DNA from: Fibrobacteria bacterium
GTDB taxonomy: Bacteria > Fibrobacterota > Fibrobacteria > UBA11236
Assembly: GCA_025360005.1 (NCBI GenBank)
Contig: JANYDA010000049.1
Span: forward strand, 186,001-250,000
DNA: 64,000 nucleotides
Direction: 5' to 3'
Below, piece after piece: positions 1 to 8,492 of this stretch. A program made the position numbers and the translations under genes. The notes beneath the pieces are model-generated. The model saw only the letters and a list, made by a program, of their open reading frames with translations, made no database searches and was not told the origin of the DNA. Position 1 is the stretch's first letter, and each line of letters starts with the position of its first letter.

Positions 1-273
1 CTTCTGCGGTTCGGAGGTGAGGTAGAATCCGCTTAAGAGCGGCAAGGCCCCCAGCACGGCGGCAAGGAATGGATCGGAGCTTTGCTTGCGGGTTTTCGCC
101 GTCGCGCCCATCACCAGGATTGGATCCTTTTCCGCGAGTGAAACGGAAGCCGGCGTTTCCGGTACCGTTACCGTCTCCCGCATGCCAGGCACGCCTTGCG
201 CCCCCGCCGAAAACGGCAAGCCCAGCACCAGGCAAAAGAAGGGAAAGAGGGCTTTGAGCCGCCAGGGAAACAT
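1..273 (-). CDS. Exported or membrane protein, 3' part outside the window
   Basis: Only the first 91 codons are in the window; the frame runs off the left edge without a stop. The ATG is preceded by a GAGG ribosome-binding sequence. Residues 1-23 form a signal peptide (MFPWRLKALFPFF, then a hydrophobic stretch ending SAGAQ). A second hydrophobic stretch lies near residues 69-82 (FLAAVLGALPLLSGFYL). I do not recognise the family. Small proteins with a signal peptide followed by an 'AAxLGALLPGxGxxY' type segment are common in the envelope of Gram-negative bacteria, but the visible part is too short for a functional call. Confidence 0.55.
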   Translation of the reverse strand, partial: MFPWRLKALFPFFCLVLGLPFSAGAQGVPGMRETVTVPETPASVSLAEKDPILVMGATAKTRKQSSDPFLAAVLGALPLLSGFYLTSEPQK

Positions 274-441
274 CTTCGTTACCTCGGGATTCGCGTTTCC
301 GGTACCGGCCGCCCCCAGGGCTTCGCCGTCCGTTCTGTGTATCTGACGCGCAGGGATGGCGCGATTGTTACCCGGCCGGGAGACTGGACTTCCCCCCACC
401 CCGCCTGTCCGCTCATGGAGACTTTTTCCTAAATTTCGGTT

Positions 442-2091
442 ATGCCTGAATACCGTTATCATCCTCCCTTCCCCGCCGGTCAAGATGAGACCCGGTACCG
501 CCTGCTCAGCAAGGAGTTCACGGCCGTGGAGCGCTTCGGCGGCAAGGAGATCCTGCGCGTCGATCCGGAAGGCCTGAAACTCATGGCGCAAGCCGCCTTT
601 ACGGACGTCAACTTCCTGTTGCGCTCCGCGCACCTGGGGAAACTCAAAGCCATCCTCGAGGATCCGGAAGCCTCCGACAACGATCGTTTCGTGGCGGATA
701 CCCTCCTCAAGAACGCCGTTATCGCCGCCAAGGGCCAACTCCCCTCCTGCCAGGATACCGGCACCGCCATCGTGATAGGCGAAAAGGGCGAGGCGGTATG
801 GACCGGCGGCAATGATGAAGCGGCGATCGAGGAAGGCATCTTCCGCACCTACCAAAAGGAAAACCTGCGCTACTCGCAGATGGCCCCGGTTTCCATGTTC
901 GAGGAAAAGAACACCGGCAGCAACCTCCCCGCCCAAATCGATATCCATGCCGGCCACGGCGGCCAGAGCGGCCACGGCGGCGAATACCATTTCCTCTGCC
1001 TGGCCAAAGGCGGCGGCTCCGCCAACAAGACCTTCCTGTTCCAGGAAACCAAATCCCTGCTCAACGACAAGTCGCTGGAGAAATTCCTGCGCGAAAAACT
1101 CTTCTCGCTGGGAACGGCGGCCTGCCCGCCTTACCATCTCGCCGTCGTCATCGGCGGCACTTCGGCGGAAGCCACCCTCAGGGCAGTCAAGCTGGCATCG
1201 GCCGGATACTATGATAACCTGCCTGTTACGGGGTCCGGCGATGGCCAGGCCTTCCGCGATCCCGCCTGGGAAGAACGCATCGTCAGGCTGGCCCAGGAAA
1301 GCCGCATCGGGGCCCAGTTCGGCGGAAAATATTTCGTGCACGACGTGCGCGTATTGCGTCTGCCCCGGCATGCGGCCTCCTGCCCGGTCGGCATCGGGGT
1401 CAGTTGCAGCGCGGACCGCAACATTAAGGCCAAGATCACCCGGGACGGGATTTTCCTGGAGCAATTGGAAACCGATCCCGCGCGCTTTCTGCCGGCCTCG
1501 GGCACGGGAGCGGGGGCCGGCGCGGACACCAAGCCCATCGCCATCGACCTCAACCGCCCCATGGCGGACATCCGCGCGGAACTGGCGCGCCATCCCATCA
1601 AAACGCGCCTCAGCCTATCGGGCCCATTGATAGTGGCCCGCGACGTAGCCCACGCGCGCATCAAGCAGATCCTGGATTCGGGCGGCCCCATGCCCCAATG
1701 GCTCAAGGATCATCCCGTCTATTATGCCGGACCGGCCAAGACCCCGGAAGGAATGGCTTCGGGAAGCTTCGGACCCACCACCGCCGGCCGCATGGACGGC
1801 TATGTCGATGAGTTCATGGCCAAAGGCGGCAGCCTGGTCATGCTCGCCAAGGGCAATCGTTCCCCCGTGGTCCGCGACGCCTGCGCCAAACACGGCGGCT
1901 TCTATCTGGGATCCATCGGAGGCCCGGCCGCCATCCTCGCGCAGGAGAACATCCTCAAGGTCGAGGTCGTCGACTTCGCCGATCTGGGAATGGAGGCGGT
2001 GCGCCGCATCTGGGTCAAGGATTTCCCCGCCTTCGTGGTGGTGGACGACAAGGGTAACGATTTCTTCAAAGGCATGGGCGCCAAGGATTAG
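442..2091 (+). CDS. fumA: Class I (iron-sulfur) fumarate hydratase
   Basis: Interconverts fumarate and L-malate in the citric acid cycle using a [4Fe-4S] cluster. The 549-residue length fits the single-chain FumA/FumB form. The cluster cysteines expected in this family are visible: PSCQDTGTA near residue 103, a Cys in GVSCSADRN in the middle, and a Cys in [10 protein letters not shown] in the C-terminal domain. The C-terminal beta domain is intact ([15 protein letters not shown], then [13 protein letters not shown]). The ATG has no clear Shine-Dalgarno sequence. The start is chosen because the N-terminus [11 protein letters not shown] resembles FumA starts. The gene stands alone, 23 bases ahead of the response-regulator gene. 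Confidence 0.95.
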   Translation: MPEYRYHPPFPAGQDETRYRLLSKEFTAVERFGGKEILRVDPEGLKLMAQAAFTDVNFLLRSAHLGKLKAILEDPEASDNDRFVADTLLKNAVIAAKGQLPSCQDTGTAIVIGEKGEAVWTGGNDEAAIEEGIFRTYQKENLRYSQMAPVSMFEEKNTGSNLPAQIDIHAGHGGQSGHGGEYHFLCLAKGGGSANKTFLFQETKSLLNDKSLEKFLREKLFSLGTAACPPYHLAVVIGGTSAEATLRAVKLASAGYYDNLPVTGSGDGQAFRDPAWEERIVRLAQESRIGAQFGGKYFVHDVRVLRLPRHAASCPVGIGVSCSADRNIKAKITRDGIFLEQLETDPARFLPASGTGAGAGADTKPIAIDLNRPMADIRAELARHPIKTRLSLSGPLIVARDVAHARIKQILDSGGPMPQWLKDHPVYYAGPAKTPEGMASGSFGPTTAGRMDGYVDEFMAKGGSLVMLAKGNRSPVVRDACAKHGGFYLGSIGGPAAILAQENILKVEVVDFADLGMEAVRRIWVKDFPAFVVVDDKGNDFFKGMGAKD

Positions 2092-2114
2092 GGCTTCCCT
2101 ATGCTGAAAACCCA

Positions 2115-3065
2115 ATGCTGAAAATCTGTTTCGTCCTCTCTTCCATCGGCGGACCGCGCATGCTTTCGCCCCTGTTCTCCGGGCCGCTCAGGGATGATGT
2201 GGCCTACGTGGTGATCCAGCGGATGGCCGGCGCGGGACTTCTGGATGTTCTGGTGGAGTGCCTGCGGGAAGAAGTGAACCGGAAAACCCTGGTGGCCGGG
2301 CATACCTTGCAATTGCAAGGGGGCGCCATCCATTTCCTTCCCAATGAACGGAATTACGTATTCGACGGGGACAAACTCATCGCCGCCGATGTTCCCGGCA
2401 AGGCCAGGCTGAGCTTGGATCTATTGTTCAACGCCGCCGCCGCGCGGCCCAACCCATGCGCGGTGGTGGTGCTTTCCGGCATGCTTACGGACGAAGACGG
2501 GCTGCTCGGCCTCGCCAAGCTTTCCGCCAAAGGCGCTTGCATCCTGGGAACGCTGGAAAGCAATACGCCCGTATTCGACATGATCGATCAGATCCGCGCG
2601 AAAGGATTGATGGGCGAATTGTACCCGCCCAAATACCTGTTGGAACATATGAGCTTCAGCGGGAACGGCAAAACCGAAAGCCGATCGGGCTCCGAAAGCG
2701 TCCGCTACCTAATCGCGGACGACGAAGAGAAGATCCGCACCATGCTCTTCGACATGCTGAAACTGCATGGCATCTTCGCCGACTGCGCCGTGGACGGCTT
2801 GGACGCGCTCCGGAAAATCCAGAAATACAAATACGACGGCCTCATCCTCGATCTGAACATGCCGGAGATGGACGGTATCCGCACCTTAGAGGCCCTCAAG
2901 ACCATCGATCCCACCCTCCCGATAGTGGTGATGACGGGAATGGATGACTCCCCGCGCATCCAGACGGCGAAAGAGTTCAATGTCCTGGGCGTGTTGCAAA
3001 AACCCTTTCCCTGGGAAAAGTTGAAAAAGCTGTTGCCCCGGTTCAAGGAACTTGGCGCAGGCTGA
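2115..3065 (+). CDS. CheB-methylesterase-like domain followed by a receiver domain (inverted CheB order)
   Basis: Two domains. Residues 1-190 look like a CheB methylesterase domain: SSIGG at 9-13 matches the CheB nucleophile motif (S10), VVIQRM at 32-37 matches the usual IQHM, and SGMLTDEDG at 121-129 matches GMGxDG. Residues 200-316 are a receiver domain with acidic pair D-D-E, phosphoacceptor D246 (LILDLNMPEMDG) and K296 (LQKPF). Classical CheB has the receiver first, so the order is reversed. The catalytic His position reads Arg (R36), suggesting that this is not an active methylesterase and may act as a binding or adaptor module. A chemotaxis or signalling role is inferred; no other chemotaxis genes are nearby. 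Confidence 0.75.
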   Translation: MLKICFVLSSIGGPRMLSPLFSGPLRDDVAYVVIQRMAGAGLLDVLVECLREEVNRKTLVAGHTLQLQGGAIHFLPNERNYVFDGDKLIAADVPGKARLSLDLLFNAAAARPNPCAVVVLSGMLTDEDGLLGLAKLSAKGACILGTLESNTPVFDMIDQIRAKGLMGELYPPKYLLEHMSFSGNGKTESRSGSESVRYLIADDEEKIRTMLFDMLKLHGIFADCAVDGLDALRKIQKYKYDGLILDLNMPEMDGIRTLEALKTIDPTLPIVVMTGMDDSPRIQTAKEFNVLGVLQKPFPWEKLKKLLPRFKELGAG

Positions 3066-3125
3066 CGCCCCGGCGGGCATCATCATCCGCCCGCTTCACC
3101 CTTTCCAGCATCCTCCAAAACGAAA

Positions 3126-3148
3126 AAAGCCCGCGGGTGCGGGACTTT
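3126..3148. terminator. Bidirectional intrinsic terminator between convergent genes
   Basis: AAAGCCCGC, loop GGGT, then GCGGGACTTT forms a 9-bp stem with one bulged A. A run of A on the left gives a T-run for minus-strand transcripts, and TTTCT follows on the right. It sits between the plus-strand receiver gene and the minus-strand Cys-rich gene, so it can serve both. Confidence 0.75.
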
Positions 3149-3197
3149 CTCGGATGTAAAGCGATGGACGTCGGGCCCGGCGCGATATAAATGTCCT

Positions 3198-3578
3198 TCA
3201 GCGCGCCGAGGCGAAAGTGCGCGTCTTCCGCTTCTGCATACGGATGAAGTTGGCCCGGCGGAAATCGTTGCGATGCTCCAGGCAATAGCGCGGATACACG
3301 AACTGCTTGGGAAAGACCTTCACGATGTACTTGCTTTCGCAGCCGAACAGGCAGCAGCAAAATTCCAGATCCAGGACTTCCGTGTAGTTGTGTTTGAACA
3401 CCATGTTCTTCACATCTACGCTTTCAAATTCCTTCTTATGCTTGGCGCGCTGTTTGATGTCGCGGTGGAGCTCGCAATACTTGGCGATTGGGTGTCCCCA
3501 GAACTCCCTGGCGCAGCCGGGCTCTTGGCAAATCTTAAGTTTGATGCGCTTCTTTTTCTTGTACTTAGGTAGTTGCAT
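3198..3578 (-). CDS. Small basic protein with two Cys/His zinc-finger-like motifs
   Basis: About 126 residues from the ATG chosen here (MQLPKYKKKKRIK); the frame stays open upstream, but that extension looks like promoter sequence. It is Lys/Arg-rich with two similar units: ICQEPGC...KYCELH near residues 17-38 and CLFGC...RYCLEH near residues 75-101. Each has CxxxxC and then CxxH after 11-17 residues, which looks like a duplicated zinc-binding fold. I do not recognise a named family. The charge and metal motif suggest nucleic-acid binding, but this is inference. The gene stands alone, with an AT-rich promoter region upstream. Confidence 0.7.
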   Translation of the reverse strand: MQLPKYKKKKRIKLKICQEPGCAREFWGHPIAKYCELHRDIKQRAKHKKEFESVDVKNMVFKHNYTEVLDLEFCCCLFGCESKYIVKVFPKQFVYPRYCLEHRNDFRRANFIRMQKRKTRTFASAR

Positions 3579-3866
3579 GTTGCCGGGTCCTGTCGCTGAT
3601 AAAGGGCATACGGTCCCCCTTATGAGGGTAAAAGATAATAAATTTGGAATAATTTTCAACCCACAAAGTCAGTTATTACATTTCTTTGGTTTTTTAGAGG
3701 CGAAATTAGCCTGAATTCCCCGAAAATATTTTTGCCACCTTGCTTTAGTTTTTTGAGTTTTAAGCCATTAGTGATTGAATCCACCCCCGTCTCAAACGCT
3801 TTTGGAATTTCCCTCTGACTGTAAGATTCCGGGCGAAGATCGGATCCAGGACTATAATTAGGATCC
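3579..3866. promoter_or_regulatory. AT-rich divergent promoter region
   Basis: This 288-base stretch is visibly richer in A and T than its surroundings and separates two divergent genes. Reading leftwards, TTGAAA and TATCTT are 16 bases apart and could serve the Cys-rich gene. Reading rightwards, TATAAT at 3853-3858 lies only 8 bases before the ATG of the S41 protease, which would give a leaderless or nearly leaderless message if used. No good -35 partner was found for it. Confidence 0.4.
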
Positions 3867-5426
3867 ATGCCGATACTGCCGATCCCAATCCGGAAATTCC
3901 TCGCCTGCTCCGGTTTCGCGCTCTGGTTGGCCGGATGCCTCTTCGATTCCAAATATCCGGACCCGGTGAACATAGGGCAAGCCGCTTCCACGGTGGCGCT
4001 GGACACCCTCTATCCGGCAAGCGCCGCCGCGGACAGCACCGTCATCCTATACCAGCCCGTGTTGGACCCGTCACTAGGGGCGGGCGGGAAAGCGGCGGCG
4101 GAAGTCCTGAAGCCCGTGAACGTGAAGGATCATGCCGCCGGCGGCAAGCTGGTCCGCTATCAGGTGACGCGCCAACGATTCGGCTCGTGGGACAATGATC
4201 TCGAGTTCAAATGGAATTACTTCCTGTTGAAGTCGACCTTCCTCTTCGCCGACCGGCTTCCGGATACGGCGGGCATGGAAGAGAACTCAACCACTTTGTT
4301 CCAGCGCGTGCATGCCCAGGATTCCTTCACCAATTATTTCGACAGCCTGGCCGCCCCGCGCATCTGGGCCAAGATCAATACCTCCACCAAACCCGGCGCC
4401 GTGGGCGTGGCCGTAAAGCTCAACGGGAGCAAGGACTCCGTGCTGATCCAACAGGTAATCGCCGACTCGCCGGCGGGCCGGGCCGGCATCCTGGTGGGCA
4501 TGGCCATTCTGGCAGTGAACGATTCCGGCATAGTCGGAGATTCGGCCATCCAGCGTTTCCTGCGCTTCAGCGCGGGCGATGCCGGTTCCACCGTCAAGCT
4601 CGATGTCTCCGGGCCCGGATCCAAAAGCGCCAGAACCTTCATCCTGGTGCGCGAGCCGGTGGCCTTCCCGACCGTGATGATCGATTCCATCCAGGGCATC
4701 GGCTATCTTTCCATCAGCGGTTTCACGCCCAACACCATCGGTTCCAAATCCACCTATACGGAATTGGTGGACGGGTTGGTGGCCACCCGGAAATTCCCGG
4801 TGACCATCCTCGATCTCAGGGACAATGGCGGCGGCTCTTTGGACATCGCCTTCAAGATGTGCGACGAAATCCTCCCGGCCGATTCCATCATCATCCGCCA
4901 ATTGCAACGCCACTACGATGAAGGCGCGCATGCGCCCATCGAATCGGAAATCCTCGCGCTGGCCACCGCTGGGGGCGTGGGAGAGAAAGCCGCGGACGGA
5001 AGCCGCAGGAAATACCTGCTGCTTGGGAACGGGAACAGCGCGAGCGCTTCGGAGATTTTCCTGGTATCCTTGCGGGAGGGGGCCGGCGCCCCCCTGATGG
5101 GCGTCAAGACCTTCGGCAAGGGAGTGGGCCAGACGGTGCGCAATACGCCGGGCAAGGGCCTCTCGCTGATCACCTTCCTGAAATTCACCAGCAGCCGGAA
5201 CCTGGATTACCATCGCCACGGACTGATCCCGGATATCGCGGATTCATCGGAAGCGGATACGCTGATCGCGCATGCGGCGCAACAGGCGCTGGTCATGGCC
5301 GGGAAACCCGCGGCCAAGATTTCCGCGCATGGAAACGCCGGGGTTCGCGACATCGAGCGCGCCGCTGCGGCCTTGGAGTGGAACCGCCGCCAGGCAATCA
5401 GACCGGGCTTTGAAGACCTTCCCTGA
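3867..5426 (+). CDS. S41-family (C-terminal processing) peptidase, lipoprotein
   Basis: An exported protease of the CtpA/tail-specific group. The N-terminus has a lipoprotein signal with lipobox LAGC at about residues 21-24. A PDZ domain covers roughly residues 170-265 (VLIQQVIADSPAGRAGILVGMAILAVN). The S41 domain follows, with the DLRDNGGGS motif. Catalytic S393 sits in NSASASE and K418 in KTFGKG; their 25-residue spacing matches the known Ser-Lys dyad of plant D1 processing protease. It acts at the periplasmic face, but the substrate cannot be told from sequence. It converges on the M20 gene with a 2-base gap. Confidence 0.9.
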   Translation: MPILPIPIRKFLACSGFALWLAGCLFDSKYPDPVNIGQAASTVALDTLYPASAAADSTVILYQPVLDPSLGAGGKAAAEVLKPVNVKDHAAGGKLVRYQVTRQRFGSWDNDLEFKWNYFLLKSTFLFADRLPDTAGMEENSTTLFQRVHAQDSFTNYFDSLAAPRIWAKINTSTKPGAVGVAVKLNGSKDSVLIQQVIADSPAGRAGILVGMAILAVNDSGIVGDSAIQRFLRFSAGDAGSTVKLDVSGPGSKSARTFILVREPVAFPTVMIDSIQGIGYLSISGFTPNTIGSKSTYTELVDGLVATRKFPVTILDLRDNGGGSLDIAFKMCDEILPADSIIIRQLQRHYDEGAHAPIESEILALATAGGVGEKAADGSRRKYLLLGNGNSASASEIFLVSLREGAGAPLMGVKTFGKGVGQTVRNTPGKGLSLITFLKFTSSRNLDYHRHGLIPDIADSSEADTLIAHAAQQALVMAGKPAAKISAHGNAGVRDIERAAAALEWNRRQAIRPGFEDLP

Positions 5427-5428
5427 CT

Positions 5429-6610
5429 CTAGGCCGTCGGGATTTCATTCTCCCCGCTTGTCTTCTCCTCGATAATCGCCAGGAACAACCGGATCCCGGT
5501 TTCCAAGGCGGCATCGTTGAAATCGAAGCGGGGATTGTGGAGGGAACCGCGCGCGTTACCCAGGCCCAGCCAGAGGTAAGCTCCGGGAACCCGCTCCGTG
5601 AAGAAAGGGAAATCCTCGCCGGCCATGCTGGGGCGGGGCTCCACGCAATTGGACTCCCCGAAGGCCCTGACGGCGGCGCGGCGGGCCAGCGCGGCCATGG
5701 CCGCATCGTTTATAGTGGGCGGGCAACCTTCCACCCATACCAACCGGGCTTCCAACCCCAGGCCCAGGCACAGATGGCGCGCCAAGACCTCCAATCCCGA
5801 TTTGAGCCGGTCGCGCACCAACGGGTTGTGCGACCGAACGGTGCCGCGCAATAGGCATTCCTCGGGAATGACGTTGAAGGTGCGGCCAGCCTGGATTTGG
5901 GCGAACGTGAGCACGGCCGAGTCGAGCGGATCGGTGGAACGGCTGACCAGGGACTGCGCCGCGCTCACCAATTGGGCCGCGGCGAAAACCGGATCCACCG
6001 CCGCATGGGGTTGCGCGCCGTGGCCGCCCTTGCCGACCAAAGTGAGTTCGAAATTGTCCACCGAGGCCATCACCGCGCCGCCGTGGATGCCGATGGCTCC
6101 CAAGGGGAGATCGGGCCAGCCGTGCAGGCCGAACACCGCTTCCACCCGGGGAGATTCCAGCGCCCCGTCCAACACCATCCGCTTGGCGCCGTTGCCGGCT
6201 TCTTCGGCGGGTTGGAACAGGAGCTTAATGTCCACCGGATAGCTTTTGCCCGCGCGCGCCAGGTGTTTGGCCAGGCCCAGCAGGATGCCGGTATGGCCGT
6301 CATGGCCGCAGGCGTGCATGGCGTGTCCGGATTGGGACGCCCAGGGTAACCCGGAGGTTTCCTCCAGCGGGAGCGCGTCCATATCCGCGCGGAAAGCGAT
6401 GGCGCGCGCGCGATCGCGGCCGGGCCACAGTCCAACCACGGCGGTGCTGCCCGGAAAGGTTTTCGTTTCCAGGCCGGCGGCCCGCAATTCGGACAAGATC
6501 AACTCATGGGTCCTGCGTTCCTCTCCGGAAAGTTCCGGTTCCCGATGGATGCGGCGGCGCAAGGCGGTGCACTCCCGGACGATGTCCCCGGCGATAGTGT
6601 TATCGGACAT
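5429..6610 (-). CDS. M20-family metal-dependent amidohydrolase
   Basis: Hydrolyses N-acyl or related amide bonds of amino acids using two metal ions. The 393-residue length fits the HipO/IAL amidohydrolase group. Visible motifs are HACGHDGHTG (metal ligands), PAEEAGNGA (catalytic Glu pair) and GLHGWPDLPLG, with a dimerisation domain in the middle and a late SMAGEDFPFF metal-ligand motif. The start codon overlaps the end of the M23 peptidase gene by 11 bases, so the two are probably translated from one message. A role in recycling acylated amino acids or wall-derived compounds is possible but not shown. Confidence 0.9.
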   Translation of the reverse strand: MSDNTIAGDIVRECTALRRRIHREPELSGEERRTHELILSELRAAGLETKTFPGSTAVVGLWPGRDRARAIAFRADMDALPLEETSGLPWASQSGHAMHACGHDGHTGILLGLAKHLARAGKSYPVDIKLLFQPAEEAGNGAKRMVLDGALESPRVEAVFGLHGWPDLPLGAIGIHGGAVMASVDNFELTLVGKGGHGAQPHAAVDPVFAAAQLVSAAQSLVSRSTDPLDSAVLTFAQIQAGRTFNVIPEECLLRGTVRSHNPLVRDRLKSGLEVLARHLCLGLGLEARLVWVEGCPPTINDAAMAALARRAAVRAFGESNCVEPRPSMAGEDFPFFTERVPGAYLWLGLGNARGSLHNPRFDFNDAALETGIRLFLAIIEEKTSGENEIPTA

Positions 6611-7511
6611 GGGCTACCGCAGCCAGGTGCAATTCCGGCAGGAAATAATTCATCGGATCCACCTTGGCGTTGCGCACGGTCAGCTCGTAATGCAAATGCA
6701 CGCCCGTGGCCACGCCGGTCATGCCCATGGTGCCGATGGTCTGGCCGCGAACCACCTTCTGTCCCTGTTTCACGTTGAGATCCTGGAGATGGGCGTAAAA
6801 GGTTTCCACGCCGCGGCCGTGGTTGATGCGGATGCAATTGCCCCAAAGCAAATCCTTTTGCACTTCCGAAACCGTGCCGCCGCCCGCGGCGAATATGGGC
6901 GCGCCCGCCTGTTGCGAGAAGTCGACTCCGGCGTGCAGGGCCTTTCGGCCCGTGAATGGATCCGGGCTATATCCGAATTCGCGCGTAGGGATGGCTTCCG
7001 GGGAAACCGGCGGCGAGGTAGGAAGCCCCTCCACCAGGGCCGTCTGCCGCTGCAAAAGATCCAAGGTGGAATCCAGATAACCGGAAATGGCCCGCGCGCG
7101 GTTCAGAGAAGCGCCGACATCCGTCTTCATGGACGCCAGGCCATGGAAGAAGGAGAAAAGGCTGGAGGACTTCTGCTGCTTCTCCCCTTCCATGTACTCG
7201 ACGCCGGAAATCATCAATGCGTTGACCTTCTGTTCTTCCAAGCGGGACAGATCCCCGCGCAACCCGCGCAGATCTTCATCCAGCTTCCCGACGCGATCTC
7301 CCAGGGCGCCGTTTTCCTGCCCCAGCTTCTTGCGCACGGCGCTGGTTTCCGCGGGCTCATGGAGGGTGCCGGACAGGATGAGCCAAGCGCCCATCAAGGC
7401 GAGCGGAATGAGGATGCAAGCGATGAGCACCCCTAGCCGTCTGGATAAGGAGACGACCTTGACCTGGGAAGAATCCTTGGGGTAGAAGCTGATCCGGAAC
7501 TTGTTGTCCAT
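6600..7511 (-). CDS. M23-family (LytM-type) membrane-anchored endopeptidase
   Basis: Residues 1-27 are cytoplasmic, followed by one transmembrane helix (VLIACILIPLALMGAWLIL) and a predicted coiled coil at about 60-105. The C-terminal half is an M23 domain: HAGVDFS and then HLHYEL supply the zinc ligands. This arrangement is typical of NlpD/EnvC/MepM-type peptidoglycan endopeptidases or amidase activators. Because the metal-binding H..D and HxH residues are kept, an active enzyme is likely. A GGAAG-type ribosome-binding site precedes the ATG. It is the upstream partner of the overlapping M20 gene. Confidence 0.9.
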   Translation of the reverse strand: MDNKFRISFYPKDSSQVKVVSLSRRLGVLIACILIPLALMGAWLILSGTLHEPAETSAVRKKLGQENGALGDRVGKLDEDLRGLRGDLSRLEEQKVNALMISGVEYMEGEKQQKSSSLFSFFHGLASMKTDVGASLNRARAISGYLDSTLDLLQRQTALVEGLPTSPPVSPEAIPTREFGYSPDPFTGRKALHAGVDFSQQAGAPIFAAGGGTVSEVQKDLLWGNCIRINHGRGVETFYAHLQDLNVKQGQKVVRGQTIGTMGMTGVATGVHLHYELTVRNAKVDPMNYFLPELHLAAVAHVR

Positions 7512-7543
7512 GGGCTCCGGCTTCCTGTTCCGGGTTTATCCGG

Positions 7544-7852
7544 CTAGCGGGGACGTTTCTGGATCGCTGCCAGCCTCGCCTCTAGGTCAGCGATGTTCTT
7601 CTTGTATTTTTCGATATTGCGCTGCATGTCCGCAACCCCGGGACGCATGGCGAAACGGTCCTCGGTTCCGTCCAACAAGGCGTTGTGGGCTTCCTTGCCC
7701 AGCTCGGTGAATTCCCGGGACAGCTTTCGGCGTTCCGCGCCCAGGTCCAGGTGAAGCTTTCCGGTCCTGGCGGCCTCCTCTATCTTGGTGGCGGAGGTGT
7801 GCGCACCGGCCAAGACCGATTTCTTCAATTTTTCCAGAAAGCTGTCGGACAT
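7544..7852 (-). CDS. Small charged coiled-coil protein, function unknown
   Basis: 102 residues, highly charged and almost entirely predicted helix, with heptad-like spacing near the C-terminus (MQRNIEKYKKNIADLEARLAAI). There is no signal peptide. A strong GGAAGGAAA ribosome-binding sequence precedes the ATG. It lies 32 bases upstream of the M23 peptidase gene and probably shares its transcript. I do not recognise a named family; helical bundles of this size often bind partners at the membrane or polymers, but nothing specific can be assigned. Confidence 0.65.
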   Translation of the reverse strand: MSDSFLEKLKKSVLAGAHTSATKIEEAARTGKLHLDLGAERRKLSREFTELGKEAHNALLDGTEDRFAMRPGVADMQRNIEKYKKNIADLEARLAAIQKRPR

Positions 7853-8023
7853 TTGGTTTCCTTCCGGCTGGACTGCTCCGTCCGCCTTGCGGCGGGGCCC
7901 GGAAATGGCGATTCCGGGTCCAAAGGGGCAGGGATAAGGGCTAATATAGTATTCGCCCGGCCGATAAGGGGACAGGGCCGGGGTGCATGGGGTGCGGACC
8001 GGAAGGGATTGGCTTTTACCGGA

Positions 8024-8257
8024 TCAGGGGTCCTCGGGGAGGCCGGAATCGTCCGCGGTGGGCGTTTCGCCCTCGCCCGCCATTTCCGTTTCCCGTTCCC
8101 GTTCCGCGCGCAAGGTCTCGGTGATGATGTGCTGGAAATTGATCTCGACAAAGTCGAAGATATCGTCCTGGGCGGCTTGCGGATCGTCCATCAACAGCTC
8201 CTGCACGCATAAGGCCGTGGAAATCATGATTTCCTTGACCAGCTCTTCATCATACAT
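8024..8257 (-). CDS. Short acidic protein, function unknown
   Basis: About 77 residues from the ATG chosen (MYDEELVKEIMIS). A GTG at 8273-8275 would add six residues and has a better AAGGCGG ribosome-binding sequence, so the start is uncertain. It is acidic and largely helical (DDIFDFVEINFQHIITETLRAE), ending in a Pro/Asp-rich tail. There is no export signal. A well-formed promoter lies just upstream. No family recognised. Confidence 0.6.
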   Translation of the reverse strand: MYDEELVKEIMISTALCVQELLMDDPQAAQDDIFDFVEINFQHIITETLRAERERETEMAGEGETPTADDSGLPEDP

Positions 8258-8318
8258 TTTCAAATGCTCTTGCACGGGGCCGCCTTTTCGGGAGTGACAC
8301 GGGCGCCACTTAAGGTTG

Positions 8319-8348
8319 ATTATACGAATCAGCGCTCCGGCCGCGCAA
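8319..8348 (-). promoter_or_regulatory. Sigma-70-type promoter
   Basis: On the minus strand TTGCGC (8343-8348) and a perfect TATAAT (8319-8324) are 18 bases apart, pointing at the short acidic protein gene about 45-60 bases downstream. Confidence 0.6.
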
Positions 8349-8492
8349 GACAAGTCGGCCCCTGGTTTTTATCTTAGTCCACCGATCGACAGGAAGATTT
8401 TTCCCTGGGCCGTAGCGCTGCTTAAGCATCGATTGGACTTTTTTCGGATTTTGGGATCGGCCGCATTCCTGCGGGCGCACAAGAAGGTGAAG

